A stretch of DNA of 64,000 nucleotides from positions 19,306-83,305 of the forward strand of contig HG738150.1 of NCBI GenBank assembly GCA_000499405.2, read 5' to 3'. Both the position numbers and the translations under genes were made by a program. Below, in pieces: positions 51,374 to 64,000 of the stretch. How positions within the stretch are numbered: the stretch's first letter is position 1; each line of letters opens with the position of its first letter. This DNA comes from Onchocerca volvulus (Eukaryota; Nematoda; Chromadorea; Rhabditida; Onchocercidae). The notes beneath the pieces are model-generated. The model did not search any database, was not told the origin of the DNA, and worked only from the letters and a program-made list of their open reading frames with translations.

Positions 51374-54300
51374 ATGAAACTTGGATGGATACTTTGGGCT
51401 ATTGCATTGCCAGCTCTTCAAGTCATCAAAATTATATCTTTCGACTCGAATCGTGAGTGCATTAATAATTTAATTTTTATCGTACTAATGATAATTTGAA
51501 AAAGTTTCGACTATCCAATTGCTGACAAAGAATTTAGATTACCAAATATAAGATCGGAATTTTTGCTCATCTTATTTCTGTAGTAATCATTATAATATGA
51601 TTATATAGAAATAAGATAAGCAAAAATATTTTAATATGTATTAATATTAATATCTATCGAGAATGCCAACTCTTCTAATAATTTTACATACTAGCATTTG
51701 TGTAACAGATACGACCACGTTCAATTAACCCTATAAAAACTCTCCCTCTCCTCTTCCTTTATATCGTCATATCCATCCAACTAATTTTTATTTTTCTTTT
51801 TTGGCGAAAATTGTTAAAGAAATGATCAAAACTGCGCCAGTATTTTCCTCCTAAAAATTTTTATACTTTTGCATTCATCTGGAGTAATTTACAGGAGCGA
51901 TGGTATTTGCTATCGTTGTGTTGCAATCTTCAATGTCCATCCTAACGTTTTGCAATACAAGCAGAGTGAATTTCATTTTCTTTTCATTCATTTCCTCTCT
52001 TACTCACATCGATTAAAAATTTGGTTTTATTATGGATAATCAGTCTTGTTCACCTCATCCTTAGCTATTTATTACTCCGATTTTTTCCTCAAACACAAGT
52101 ACAATTTAATTACTATAATTGACATATCATTAGTTATCAAAAAAAAAAAAATTGAATGTATTAAAGGTGAGTGCATTGAACAGTATGAAAGTAGCAACGA
52201 TGACATCGATGCCATCTGTAGATCTGCGTTTCGCGGTGATACACCAATGAAAACGCTTTTTCGAAGTAATGTTGCATTCCTAACTATGAATTTTAAATGC
52301 AAATTCCTCACAATAATTATTTATTATATAGTAGAGAGATTAATATTTGAAATCGAAATACTATATAAATGTTCGATGCACCTCTTTTTAAATGGCCACT
52401 AATTAATGGGAAAAATGCGAATAAATTTCTTTCTCAGAAATTTTCAAAATTTGACCGAACAGTCTTAACTTGCTGACATCTGATTGCCGTCGTTATTCGA
52501 ATAGTTTTATTTTAGGTGACGCAAAATCAGAGCAATGTCCATTCGAGCCACCTTTTAATTTCACCTATGCAGTCCAAGATGGATCATGCACATCGAGAGT
52601 TTCATCTGTAACTGTTTGTCCAAGATATGGAAGGTATCGCTTTCGATATGAAGCTTGTCCGGAATTACCAAACTATGAGACTCACGGTAAGTTAACTTGC
52701 ATTATAAATACTGAGAAGAATCGTTAGCCAATAATTCTCGCATAAAAAAAAAGTTTTGATTAAGAAAACGGCATCGAGCATTCGCAATATTTCAGCAGAC
52801 GAACTGGAATGCATCGCACATTGGAATTCATTTGGGGTCGAATTCTTCGCTGTGCGCATAACTAATTCTTCGATCACCGGATCAAATATCATCTTTCGAT
52901 GTCTTGTATGATTCAGTACTGTTTTTCGAAAAATCTTCCAGAAAAGTAGTTGTTTAATAAAATATTTATGGCCAGAACAGAAAGATCATTGAATTAATAA
53001 CCGGTAAGGATTCAAAGATTAAGGGAAGGAACAGAAACGTAAGAAAATTTCAGATCCATCGATCAGAAAAATTTACTTCAGCAATTTAACTTCTTTTTAA
53101 AATTGAATCTTACATTATCAGGAAGACAATCATGCAAATCATCACATTTATTCCTTAATGAATTCATGCATTTCTACGAAAGCTCCAAATCTGTAAAAAG
53201 AAGAGTGTGCTTGTCTTAAAATCATTGGTTTCCCGAAGATTGTGTGTTTGAAACAATTTTGAGAAGTTTCAGATACATCAAAGAACAGCGTTCGGTGGTC
53301 GCATGGGTATATCAGCTGATTCCAGCTGTAACGAGCTAACAGATCTTACGTATGCTAGCACGAGAATTGAATACATGCAAGGTAGCATTATTCAGCTACT
53401 TTGAAAAATTTGTCAATCTGATTCAGTTTCCTAATTTCTTTATTTTTTTCTATCAGAAGAATTTTGAATTTTCCTAATGAATCAGACTGATTTCGAAATT
53501 TCGAAAATTCCTAAATTACAAATTATAATCTATTGAGATCTGAAGAAACAGACATTAACAAGAATATTTTTTAAGGCTCATCCTTGAAGTCACGTTGTTA
53601 CTTTCCATCATTTTTGAGACATAGCCATAATTTCAAATGGATATCGATGATAACCGGTTCGATGAATTATTTTTATTCTGGTAAACTTATTCCAATTTTT
53701 TCTGGAGTTCTGCCCTAAAATCATGATTCCAATTACCGAAACTTCAAATTTTCTATCCGAATTTGTTTCACTGGCATATGGATTCTTTCCATTCTCTTTC
53801 AAGACATAAATACAATAAAATATCCAATGTGAACACTCTGATCTTAATTGACAACGATAACGACAATGACTTAGTTTGAAAGTATGTCAGAAATATGAAA
53901 GCGCGCGTCTGTATAGGCAACTGTAAGCTAGTAAAGTACAACTAATCATATCATGATAGACTCATCTGAATTTACTCATTTTCATGCAAAATTCAGACAA
54001 ATGGATTGAAACGATGAATGGGGTCAATCATACGATATCACAGTGCTTAAAGATGGAAAATATTGGAAATGTTCGCAAGATGGTCGTATATAAGACTACA
54101 CCTCAATGCACCAACGGATATCAATGCATCAAAGTAATCTATCAACTATTATGGGTTCATTTCCCACGGAAAGTCATAACGGTCGAAATGATATGCTACT
54201 ATCATTGTCATGCAATGATACCGAATAGCGCTATAGCAAACCAAGCATGGATTGTGTGCGGTTTGCTAAAATGGCATACATCGCTGTGTTGCAGCATTGT

Positions 54301-57300
54301 GATCTATTTGGCCCTTTATGAAGAGTTTCACTCCATCATTTGTAGCAGTACTAAGGAAATGGAAAGGAAAGTGTCGGTGTTGTGTTCGTGAAGAGTCTTG
54401 TAAATTGAATCTGAAATGGCGCGAAATACAACGGTCTTAAAATTCGTCTGGATGTTTGCAACCTGTAAATATAAACTTGAAGTTTCTTCTGAGAAAAGAG
54501 CAATAATTTTGTCTGTATTACAGATGAAGCGAAGGCATAAGAATATCATAGAGATTACATATGATAAACTCATGGATGAGATGCCTGTGTCGTGTGGGGT
54601 TACCGAAGATCATACTATTGATACTATAGTCCATGCAAATGCTCAGGTATTCAACAAATCATACTTTAAAGTGATTGAAAGAAGACAATTTTATTTTAAG
54701 ATCAGAAGACCTTGTATCGTATAAAAATATAATATGCATAGATATACAAAGCCAGAACGGCTTCTTGTTCGCCCGATGATGCTGTTATCTTAACATATCA
54801 TTTGATTTTATTGGTAAGAATAGAAAAAATTCTGGAACATTTTGCAATTTTGCTAATTGCAAACAATACATTCGTTTCAGGTGATCCGTTGTCCATTCAG
54901 TCGTCGACATTTCATCGAATCATGTTCAAATTCCGTTGCACAGTTTGGTTGCACTTATGATCACGAATTAATTATGCATCTCAGTTGCGATAATACTTCA
55001 TCTGGTATAGCCTTCGTTTTTTTAAATTATTTGAACACAAATTGGTATGAATCGCTCCTTCCCTTTCTGTCTTTCTTTCCTTCTCTCGAAAAGCCTTGAC
55101 AGAAAAATAAGAGAGTATTGAATTTCCTTAAAGTAATGCAATGATCGCTCATATGCCTTCTCTATTGGCTTATCAAACGTTTCAGTTTCATCACACGTTA
55201 ATTTAAGGAGTAAAAAAGAAATTGCAGTTGTTTTAAATTCAGAAAATATATTAAAAGTTAGTATCAGAGCATTGTAGTCCTTTGGTTTTAATTCGATGCT
55301 TTTATCATGCCATCGATGCTCCATTGGATTGAAGTCTTCGGAACTGTAACGGATGTATAAGATGTAGCGATGCGTGCGGAATCGCTATAAAATGTTTGAT
55401 TGCAGAGAAATTCTACTGTATTGGTTATTGGCGAGAAAATGAGATGCAGTATATTGTAAGTAAAAAACCAACCTCATCGGAATTTATGTGCCATGTAAGC
55501 ATTTTTACTTATACTTTACAAACAGTCATTTCATCCATCCCTTTAAAGTCCTTTATCCGCAATTTACCTATTTATTTTGATCATATTATTGAATAAGGTC
55601 ATCAAACTGCGACATGATGTTTACTGTAATGTTTTAACAAAGAAAAAAAAATTCCTTCTTTTATTCTGCGTAGGCAAATTGTTCCTCATCTGTTGTATTT
55701 ATTTATTTTCCTCCTTTCTGCATGCTGAAATGATGTTATTATATCAGCTTGATAACTTACTAGCAAAATATACGATATGAGACAATAATATCTGGCATGC
55801 AGTTGTATTATCATCATGTTTGTGTTTCATATGTTAATATATTTATTTGTACATTTTTATCACAGGACATCATGATTCTTTTAATTCATCATCTTTCATA
55901 TATTCATGTTTAGATTTATTCATCCTATGAAGATGATGTAATTCGTATTCGCTCCTATAATCGCTCATCCTGTCATTCAAGATCTTTGGAACAGCTTCAG
56001 CCCTATCATAACTATACGTTTGCAAAATACGGTGGGAAATTCATGTTTATAGAAGATTTTCTATTTTGTTTAAACAAAAATAATCAAATTTAATTGAGCA
56101 TATTTTTACACACTTTTTCCAATGAAATCAATTTGGATAGACTTCGTCATAATATGGATAACTAGCAACGTTTGGATCACTTTGAATGAGCAAATGAAAA
56201 ATTTTTCTTTAGTCACGTTGCATAACAGAACGTACCTGAAATGTATTTCAAAATTTGCACATTTGCAATAAGGAATTTTTAATTTCAGATAATTGTTTCG
56301 CTTCAAGCGGAATTAGCAGGAAAACTGAAATTGATTCATCATTGGCGACTATATTTATTCTGTTGTCATTTGCAGTAATTTGCATTTTCTAATTGCTTCG
56401 TGTAGTTTTTTGTTCTTTGGACTGTTTTGCTTGTTGTATTATCACAACGGTGTTTTATTATTATGTAGCTTTCTTGATGTCGATTTTACGGTCAGCTGTA
56501 CAGATGATAATAAAATTTACATCTTTGTAAAAATTGAAATTACCAGATTCCATCTTGTGAAAGGATATTTTTGACAGCAATATTTCATGTTATGATAATC
56601 AATATGAACAAAATAACATTAAAATATATAATTAATTGAACTATTCATACTTTTTCGACGAAAAGCTTAACTTTCTTTTTCATGATGAATAAGCAAAAAT
56701 TTCCGCCGTTCAAGAGGTAGATTGAAAGAAAGCAAAATATGGAAGTGATATGTCATTGTGGAACTCTCGAAAATTGTTTCTTATTTATTCTTTATGAATG
56801 ATGAATAAGCGAATTTGTCGTGAAAACATAAACTCAAAATTCCATTTCCTTTCCCCTTTTTTTCACTTTCACAACTATATATTCATAGCAGGCGCAATAT
56901 TGCTTCATTAATTTTTAGCAGATAATTGTTCGAATATATTCGGTTGATAAAGTCAAAGATACACCATTTACAGTTAGCGTTATTCTAGACTGTTCATTCC
57001 TGATATATCAGATGAGAGTGTTGAAATCTTTTTTTTTTCCTTTTTTTCTATAAGTCAGTCATATATTGTTCAACTTAGATGCATTTGTTTAATAATATTT
57101 ATTATTCTTGAAGATTTGACTTGAATGTAAGTAAGTCAATATATTAAGTATTGATTGTTTAAGTAATAAATTGTGTGTAATTATGTATTGAGCAAAGATT
57201 TTTGTTTGAAAAAGTAAAAAGAACTTTTCGTCAAATTTGTGTAACATGCAGAAAAAGAAAGATGAATAAATGTTATGAAAGGAGTGGATAAATGATAAAG

Positions 57301-57826
57301 ACAGAGAATTGATTATTTGTTTGCTCAGAAATTTTCCCTAAAAAAAGTAAGAAAATTTGTTTCTTTTTTGGATAAAAAATATTAACGAGTTTTCGCAAAA
57401 ATTGAAAAGGCATTTGCTTATGAATAATTTAAGTGATAACGTTCCGATCGACGCGTAGTAGGGAATTATGGTGTTTCGTACAAGATGATGACGATACTAT
57501 CAACTAAATATTCCTTTGTACACTTTCTTTTCTTTTCAATCATCATTTTCAAATATTCAATTTCACGTGAATCATATTAATGATTAACTTAAAATGGAAG
57601 AATACTGTATACCCATATTACTCATAGATGATCATTGCTTCTAATTTTATTTTTAGCAGGTTCAGTCAATTCAGAGCAAAGCAAAAACAGAGAAATGCAA
57701 GAGATGAATTCCAAAGATTCCGAGCACATTCGATCAGAAAAGAATGAATGTTCCTTTGAGCAGCAGTCATCATCTACACCGATCTTTTCCCAAAGATTTC
57801 AACTGCACTATCAAAATAAACGATGA
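51374..57826 (+). CDS. Secreted cysteine-rich protein of the DUF7042-DUF7045 type (409 aa)
   Basis: Ten exons close in phase from ATG 51374 to TGA 57824-57826: 51374-51452, 52516-52686, 52796-52905, 53273-53381, 53997-54133, 54524-54646, 54881-55004, 55406-55494, 55914-56031, 57657-57826. Residues 1-20 form a signal peptide (MKLGWILWAIALPALQ). The rest has regularly spaced cysteines and blocks recognisable in a family of animal extracellular proteins that Pfam splits into DUF7042-7045: CPFEPPFNFTYAVQDGSC, ACPELPNYE, LECIAHWNS, FRCL, GISADSSCN, QCIK, then VIRCPFSRRHF, FYCIGYWRENEMQYI and MCH. No membrane helix follows the signal peptide, so it is probably secreted. The molecular role of the family is not known to me. 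The last exon (57657-57826) is a hydrophilic Ser/Glu/Gln-rich tail. A short alternative last exon at ~56374 (five codons, then TAA) also fits the phase, so the C-terminus is the uncertain part; the large intron 9 could hide a further exon. Confidence 0.8.
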
Positions 57827-58315
57827 CGAAGAAGTGGTGGGAACCGGACTGTATCGTACACGGTAACACATTCCATTATCGTCATTCCTTTTCACACTTC
57901 TGTGATCGAACTTAACTTCTCAGCACTATTGTAATTATTGTTGTCATTTCCATTATTGTTTGTCGCGCTATCTACATTAGGACTGACTATTTCCCTCATT
58001 TTTATCGTCTAACGTGACGTAACAATACAATTTATAGGCCGTAGAGATACGTTATATATTCGAAAATTAGCAGAAGAATTTGTTATTAATAATTGATAAT
58101 TCATATAAATAGGAATATTTCTAAAACGTTTAAAATTTGGGTGCTTCAGCATCATTTTTCCTTCTCATTTTGCTTTCTTCCATTCTTCAGAAAAGTTAGT
58201 CATTATAATTTCTGATGCGAATGAAATGCTTCATCTTGAGAATCTATAATGTTCCAATACAAACATTTTTAGAGAACGGTTATATCTTGATCAGCGATAA
58301 TAATCAATCATTGAC

Positions 58316-58798
58316 ATGCTGGGATTGGTGAATTTACCCAGTGAATCCGTTGATTTCTACGCACAACCGAGGAAGAGTCACAACAATTTCACGATTTTCG
58401 GACAGTACAAAAAAAAATTGACAATCTCCTATACTGATGGTTAATATTTTGTCTGTTCCAAAATAGTTCATATAGTTAGAAAAGAATAGTACTGATTCTT
58501 TTTAATTCCTTATTTCTTTGTGTCGTGTCATCCTTTTCATACTTACCTAAGAAGTAAAAATAAAGAAGCACTCCTCAATATTATTTCAGCCACAAAAAAC
58601 TAAATCAGTGATTAAAAGAAACGAATAATTTGTTACCATTACGAATTATTCACCAAACTTTATCATTATTACTTACTTATCAATTATCAATATAATGCAA
58701 TGGATAAATTATGGCTAGGAAACACGACAGTATCACTGCCCAGATCTGAAGATAGCGTCAAAATTGAGGAATTTTCACTGAGAATATTACATGAATAA
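58316..58798 (+). CDS. Possible small two-exon gene, product unknown
   Basis: An ATG at 58316 opens MLGLVNLPSESVDFYAQP and runs to a GT at 58405. A CAG acceptor at 58741-58743 joins in phase to SEDSVKIEEFSLRILHE and TAA 58796-58798, giving about 47 residues. No family is recognised. The composition is more protein-like than the random open stretches around it. Immediately after the stop the same frame continues with MDRSFTDGRRITDGK (58802 on), and another open exon-like stretch follows a TTTGCAG acceptor at 59116 (KHIADSTEVPSINDAMMKSQ). The locus may therefore be one longer gene with an internal stop or a missed splice site. Confidence 0.3.
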
Positions 58799-58801
58799 GA
58801 G

Positions 58802-59260
58802 ATGGATCGGTCTTTTACAGATGGACGTCGAATCACTGATGGAAAAATGGAAAATGCAAAAGAACCGCACGAAATGTGGAACAGTTTGCTAATAAATTTA
58901 TTAATAAAAAATAGTTTCGACGGAAGCGTTAGAAGCATACATAATAGACGTATACATGGTTTGTTATCCTTTTTTCTTTATGAAGTTGAAGGAGATGGGA
59001 ATGGATTAAATGTGAATCAGAAAGTGATTCATTATATAGTCATGATTAATTTTGCGATTTATAAATTAATTCAAATTAACTGATAGTATGTGCGGATCGT
59101 AGATGTTTTTGCAGAAACATATTGCAGATTCAACAGAGGTCCCATCTATTAATGATGCTATGATGAAGTCTCAGATTACGTCGCATCCAAAATCGTCGAT
59201 GTTAACAGCAGTATCTCATGTTAATTCAAAGAATATTATACTGGTTAACAAAAAAAGAAA
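58802..59260 (+). other. Unresolved coding-like traces downstream of the small gene
   Basis: Two hydrophilic open stretches, from ATG 58802 and from the acceptor at 59116, can be joined in phase using a GT at about 59010. A further acidic frame (GEENDLINEETNMGDKMSG, ~59263-59340) lies in another phase. No family is recognised, and neither a start nor an end is convincing. Confidence 0.2.
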
Positions 59261-59344
59261 TATGGTGAGGAAAATGATCTTATTAATGAAGAAACAAATA
59301 TGGGAGACAAAATGAGCGGAGTCGATGCAAAGAAGGCAGACGAA

Positions 59345-61882
59345 GAAACTTATTCTGATTGAAAAGACGACTATACTAAGAGTAGTAGATTTTAACATGT
59401 TTATCAAAACTTTTGTGTCATGGTCTCAGAAGATTCAAATTGGTGTTGGCTCAAAGGATGGATCTCAATCGATGTTAACCAACAATACGTCTCTTATCGT
59501 TGCAATCATATTTGACATTTCAGTGATATCGTTTTACACTTAAAGAATATTTGACAAAGCGATAAGAGCAGAAAAGGAATTTAGTAAACATTGAGCTCGA
59601 TGAATGTAGGATATCGGGTGATTTTCTCTAGCTTCATTTATTCATCAAATAGTTCAAACGGTTGGGTACAGTACCAAAAGAAAAAAGATTAAAAGCTATT
59701 CCTGATCTTCTATAAAATCGTAAAAATTATTGGGAATATCAGATGAGAATCGACACCATATCAAAGAACGTTAACTAAACTTTGCCGGATTTATGGAAGA
59801 AAGAAAATAGAGCTCCAACTTTGCTAAAATGAATTCCTTTTTTACATAATGCTTCGCTGACTTTTTTATTTAATTTGTATTAAAAATTTATAACAGTATT
59901 ATATTTGATTTTTATATTTATTGAAAATTTACACTAATCATTTCATATGTCAGAAGCCTGCACAATTCGGTAGAACAGAATGAGTATAAGCATTTAGTAT
60001 TTCGTCTGATTCATACCGTAATTTTGCTGAAATAGTTGTTTTCCTTGTTTTTTTTTCTTTTTTTTTTTATATCTGACTTCTTGCACCATTATGGGAAATT
60101 TTAATAAGAATTCCAGATCCGGAAAACAGTTTTGAAACGAATGCTATTCTCTCCGTTTCCATACTTTTTTCTTATCATCCCCTCTGTCTCTTAATATTTC
60201 TCTTGGTCGTGCAGCTATTCGACGATCGGTGATTTTCACCGTAATTTTGTTTTTATAGCCAGCTTTTTCTGTAGCATTAAATTTAAATTGACGACGGCAT
60301 TGAAAATGATGAAATTCATTAATGTGTTTCATTTTTATTTTAATTTTCCATTCATAATTATTGTATTTGAAAGAATATACTTCAAAAAAAAAGCAGGATT
60401 TATTGTGATGACAAATTTATAGAAAAATAAAACTATTGGAGGATCAGAGAATTTTAAATATCTGTTTAATTTTATAATCAATAAAAGATTATGTTCAAAT
60501 TTGCTTAGATCCGTTATGGACAGATTGCAATTAACTCGGTAATCTTATAACTGCACTGAATAATACTATACAGGAATAAACTGAAAACATCTTTTGAAAG
60601 GAAAAATAAATAACGATTTGTACAGTCTCTTCCAAAATTTATAACAATTTCTTCCAAATTTCTTCAACATCATTTATAATTTTGAAGAATCCTTGAAAGT
60701 CGGCATTTTTAGAGGTTTTTATCCTTCGAAACTGTGTTATTTGATCAATTGTTTGAAATTTTGATGTAACATTTATTTCAATCTTCCGAAATATTCTACT
60801 GTTTCATCCATTATTCTATCTTTGGGACGATTTCTGGATATGATCAGCGGATTATTTTATCCTATGATTTTCATTATTATTACATATCTGTTAGCTAAAG
60901 TTTGAAAATTCCATACCGCATTTCTCTTCAATATTAACATCAAAACTATTTATACTCTGATATTTCTTGTAAAAATTAACTCCATTTTTAAAATTTCAAA
61001 AAGATCTAAAATATGTGATCGCTTTTTTACATAAATTGTTTGTTATCATTGCTGTTGATGTAATTGATATTTAACAGAAAAGTATTCACTCACCAATGAT
61101 AATGAAGTAATACTAATCAAATGGTGACGTAGGCAAGAATACCATTCTATTTTCCAACTACAACAATTACCAAATTTGAGAAAATGGGTAAACAAAGAGT
61201 TGTTCACCTCTTTTCTCTGCAACAATTTTGTATTTTTCGTAACAGATTCATTTAGTGTTGTTCTTGCAGTGGAGTCCGAAGAATTGCACTTTTTCGGTCA
61301 ACGCAATTCCGATGATGAACTTTTCACGAAAATTCGGTTTTTCCAGTAGTTTTGATTTAATTTTACTTGATGAAATCGGTTTACATCCATTAGAAATGAA
61401 TATTAATCAGCGGAATATTTTTGCAGATACGAAAAAATTGTATTTTATTTTTTCCTTTTTTTATTAAATCTAAGATAACTTCTATACAGCATAGATTCTT
61501 TCACTATTCTTTCATAAATAAATGAAAAATTTTGCAAGAAAACACAAAATTATTTTAGTCGATCATTATATACACCACTAGTAACTGAAGAGAATGTAAT
61601 GGAGAATAACTAAGATTGTTATGATTGTGCTTGGGGTTCCCCGAGGGAGCAATTATTCCTTTCTATTTCTTTCAAATTTTAACTTTGGACAACTGAGAAA
61701 AAGGCATTTATTTCTTTTTAATTTATATCTGTCCTTTTTTAGTAGGTATAATTCGAGAGAGATGTTGCGATAGTTTGAAACTGTCATTAGAACAAAAGCA
61801 CCTACAAACAATATTTGTTGTTCAAAATCAGATTTGGAAATTTGTTTGAATTAAAGATCCAAAGCAAAAGCAAAAAATTAAG
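59345..61882. other. Intergenic, no gene seen
   Basis: AT-rich, with T runs near 60045 and 61740. The minus-strand open stretch at 60332-60144 is basic and protein-like but has no recognisable domain and no matching neighbour exons. Nothing else is supportable. Confidence 0.4.
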
Positions 61883-62970
61883 ATGAAATATGAAGTACCG
61901 CTGCTTTTATTGCTACTTTTTTCCACAATCACTGCGTTTCGATCACTGAAAATTGGACGAAAGCAAAGTACCGCGGTAAAAGGTGTACTGACGTGTAACG
62001 GTAAACCTGCCGTTAATGTTAAAGTGAAGCTCTACAATGACAGCCAAGGTCAGAGGTCATGAGACGATTATTCTTTTGGAAGTTCTTTCTATTCATATTT
62101 TCTGAATCATCTCTATAGATATACACGAATTTGTATGTCTGCCTGCTTCTACGGTAAATTCTACGTCAGAATGTATAAAACTAAGAAATCAGAAGTCTGA
62201 TGATCTTTTTAATTCTCGATTTATCCTCTTTTCACAGTGATTTTTGAAATGATTTCAATTTCAGAGAAAAAACAACGAATAAAAGAATCAAACTATAATT
62301 TTTGAAACTTCCATGTTCTAATTCTTGATCGAACACCTATAGAATGAATTTCGCTTTATGTCCGAATTCTCATTATTAATGGAGATTCGAAGTTATAATT
62401 TTATAATATGAAGCCCAGCTTCTTTCTTCCCAAGAAAAACTCTTCGAGAATTGCAGGTCGATACGTGGAGAATTCTATGGATGAGGGAAAAACGGATAGT
62501 GAAGGCCGTTTCTTACTACAGGGTCATGAGACATCGATCACAAGTATCGATCCGATACTGAAATTGTATCATAATTGTGATGTCGAAAATGCTGTGAGTG
62601 AATTATTTTTTCAGCTGACTCGAAAATTGTACAAAATTTAAATTTGAATTTAGTACTCTTTATGTCACGATATCTCTGACAGTGATAACTGTAGATGTTT
62701 GCCGATCACAAATTATGAATAATATTACGAATTTATTTCCTGATATATTTGATATTCTGATATAATTATCAAAAAATAATTTCAAGGATTTAATTTTTCA
62801 GATTTTTGATGAAAATTCCACTTTTTTTGCAGCAGTGTTTGAAGAGATTCTCAATATTAATACCAAATGATTTTGTTAGCGAAGGTTTAGAACCGAAAAA
62901 AACATTCGACATGGGTACGCTTAATTTGGGTGGTAAATTTTTCGATGAAGGACGAGAGTGTGCCAGTTGA
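61883..62970 (+). CDS. Transthyretin-like secreted protein (TTL/ttr family, 146 aa)
   Basis: Three exons join in phase: 61883-62048, 62457-62593, 62833-62970 (TGA 62968-62970). A hydrophobic signal peptide (residues 1-18, ending FSTITAF) precedes the mature TTL fold: GRKQSTAVKGVLTCNGKPA, VKVKLYND, the signature DEGKTDSEGRFLLQGHET (~64-81), LKLYHNCD, then CLKRFSILIPNDF, GTLNLGGKFF and the final CAS. Four cysteines (C38, C96, C103, C144) sit at the family's usual disulfide positions. The first-exon loop is a little shorter than in many relatives, which have a D-rich stretch where this protein has NDSQGRYVENSMDEG. TTL proteins are a large nematode-specific family, many of them secreted by parasites; individual roles are mostly unknown. 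Length is normal. An AATAAA at 63177 is a plausible polyadenylation signal. Confidence 0.95.
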
Positions 62971-64000
62971 TGATTTAATTTGATAATGAACCACAGAATT
63001 CCTTTGTTTACATCTGTTGAATTGTTTAGAAATAAAAATAACGTCAAATTTTCAATTTGTTTCCAAAAATTGTCGAAACGATTTGTCCAACAATTTAAGT
63101 GACGATGATCAATCACTAATCTCCATTACAATCAAAACTATGATTGATCACTATTCTTTATTATAATCGACGACGAAATAAATCCAAGATCAAGCATAAA
63201 GAACAATCTTTTCTTTTTTCCAAATTTTTGCGATGGATTCTTTCAGATCACGAAATTACGGAATTAAGATCAAAATATAGTTAGAATTATATCTTCATTT
63301 TTGCAGTACTTTTCAATAATGAGCATTCTAGCAGTTCAAAATCCTTTCTGTTACTCATGCCGGAACAGGAATCACACTTAATCTAGAATCGTAGATTATA
63401 CGATAAATTTCTCAATTTCATCACTTCTTTGCCTCACTCGCAACTCTTTCATCTTTCCTTGCTCCTCACTGATATTCATGATGATTAACCGTAACAGCTC
63501 ATACATTAACCAACATGATAAGCTAGCTGAAATGTAGTCATATAATAATTTAAATCTATCTAAGCGTGCCTCTCATCTTTTAAATTCCATGCAGCAATTC
63601 AGTGTTATCACCCAAATCGGTTACTGACTGATTCATCTTAGAGTGAACAGAATCGACAAATCCACATATCACACAGCATATCATATCAGCGCACGTTTAG
63701 ATTAATTGAAGCTTTATGGATTCAAATTCCTTACTTATGTACTATTACCAGCATTTGCATGCTTGACAATTTGGCCATCATACATTACGGATACTTTCCC
63801 TTCTACCATATCCATGCAGTTTGACTTTTTAAAATTTAACATTTCCTAATTAGTTTTTAGTTCATGAAAGTTTGTAGATAATGTAAAGGAAACAATAAAA
63901 GGATAGATTTATTTGAACTTTTCATTCCCATCTATGAATTAGATTCGCTCAATTAATTGTTCCCTTACTATTATTTCGCCTTATATTTTCTAACAATCAT
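62971..64000. other. Downstream region, no gene seen
   Basis: Holds the 3' untranslated region of the transthyretin-like gene and then sequence without recognisable exons up to the window edge. Confidence 0.45.

Noticed and set aside
60144..60332. Basic minus-strand open stretch
   Set aside because: Arg/Lys-rich but without domain, start context or neighbouring exons.
1..64000. tRNA, rRNA or CRISPR arrays
   Set aside because: Looked for cloverleaf T-arm words (GGTTCGA) in context, rRNA-like conserved cores and regularly spaced repeats; none convincing were seen.

Overview
The window reads as nuclear DNA of a parasitic nematode, most likely a filarial worm (Onchocercidae-like). It is strongly AT-rich. 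Coding sequence is split into many short exons joined by GT..AG introns with TTTCAG/TTTTAG-type acceptors. It carries a nematode transthyretin-like secreted protein and an NK6-class homeobox gene of the cog-1 type. It also holds a short bacterial PyrF-like fragment of the kind expected from an old Wolbachia-to-nucleus transfer. The species cannot be fixed from sequence reading alone.

Layout. 286-1719 (-): a PP1-like Ser/Thr phosphatase with its catalytic motifs destroyed and its C-terminus missing. 2798-8242 (+): a 16-exon, 719-residue Polycomb-type protein with two MBT repeats, a SLED domain and a SAM domain (Scm architecture). 11293-14543 (+): an unrecognised 259-residue helical/coiled-coil protein in 8 exons. 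14544-33521: a ~19 kb gene-poor stretch with a 51-base G run, a palindromic T-box-like site and many low-complexity tracts. 33522-43988 (+): a complete 8-exon NKX6/cog-1 homeobox gene of 366 residues with introns of about 5 and 3 kb. 46632-48500: a mosaic of mobile-element debris (Helitron-like N-terminal repeats and a dispersed repeat in direct and inverted copies) with the bacterial-type PyrF fragment inside it. 51374-57826 (+): a 10-exon cysteine-rich secreted protein of the DUF7042-7045 type. 58316-59260 (+): weak, unresolved coding traces. 61883-62970 (+): a 3-exon, 146-residue transthyretin-like protein.

The genes do not form an operon or pathway. Two of them, the Scm-like chromatin protein and the NK6 factor, are developmental regulators, and the long non-coding stretch in front of the homeobox gene fits a cis-regulatory territory. 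Gene models were built by eye, matching splice sites and reading-frame phase across every intron. Each main gene closes in frame from ATG to stop, which is the strongest support for the boundaries given.
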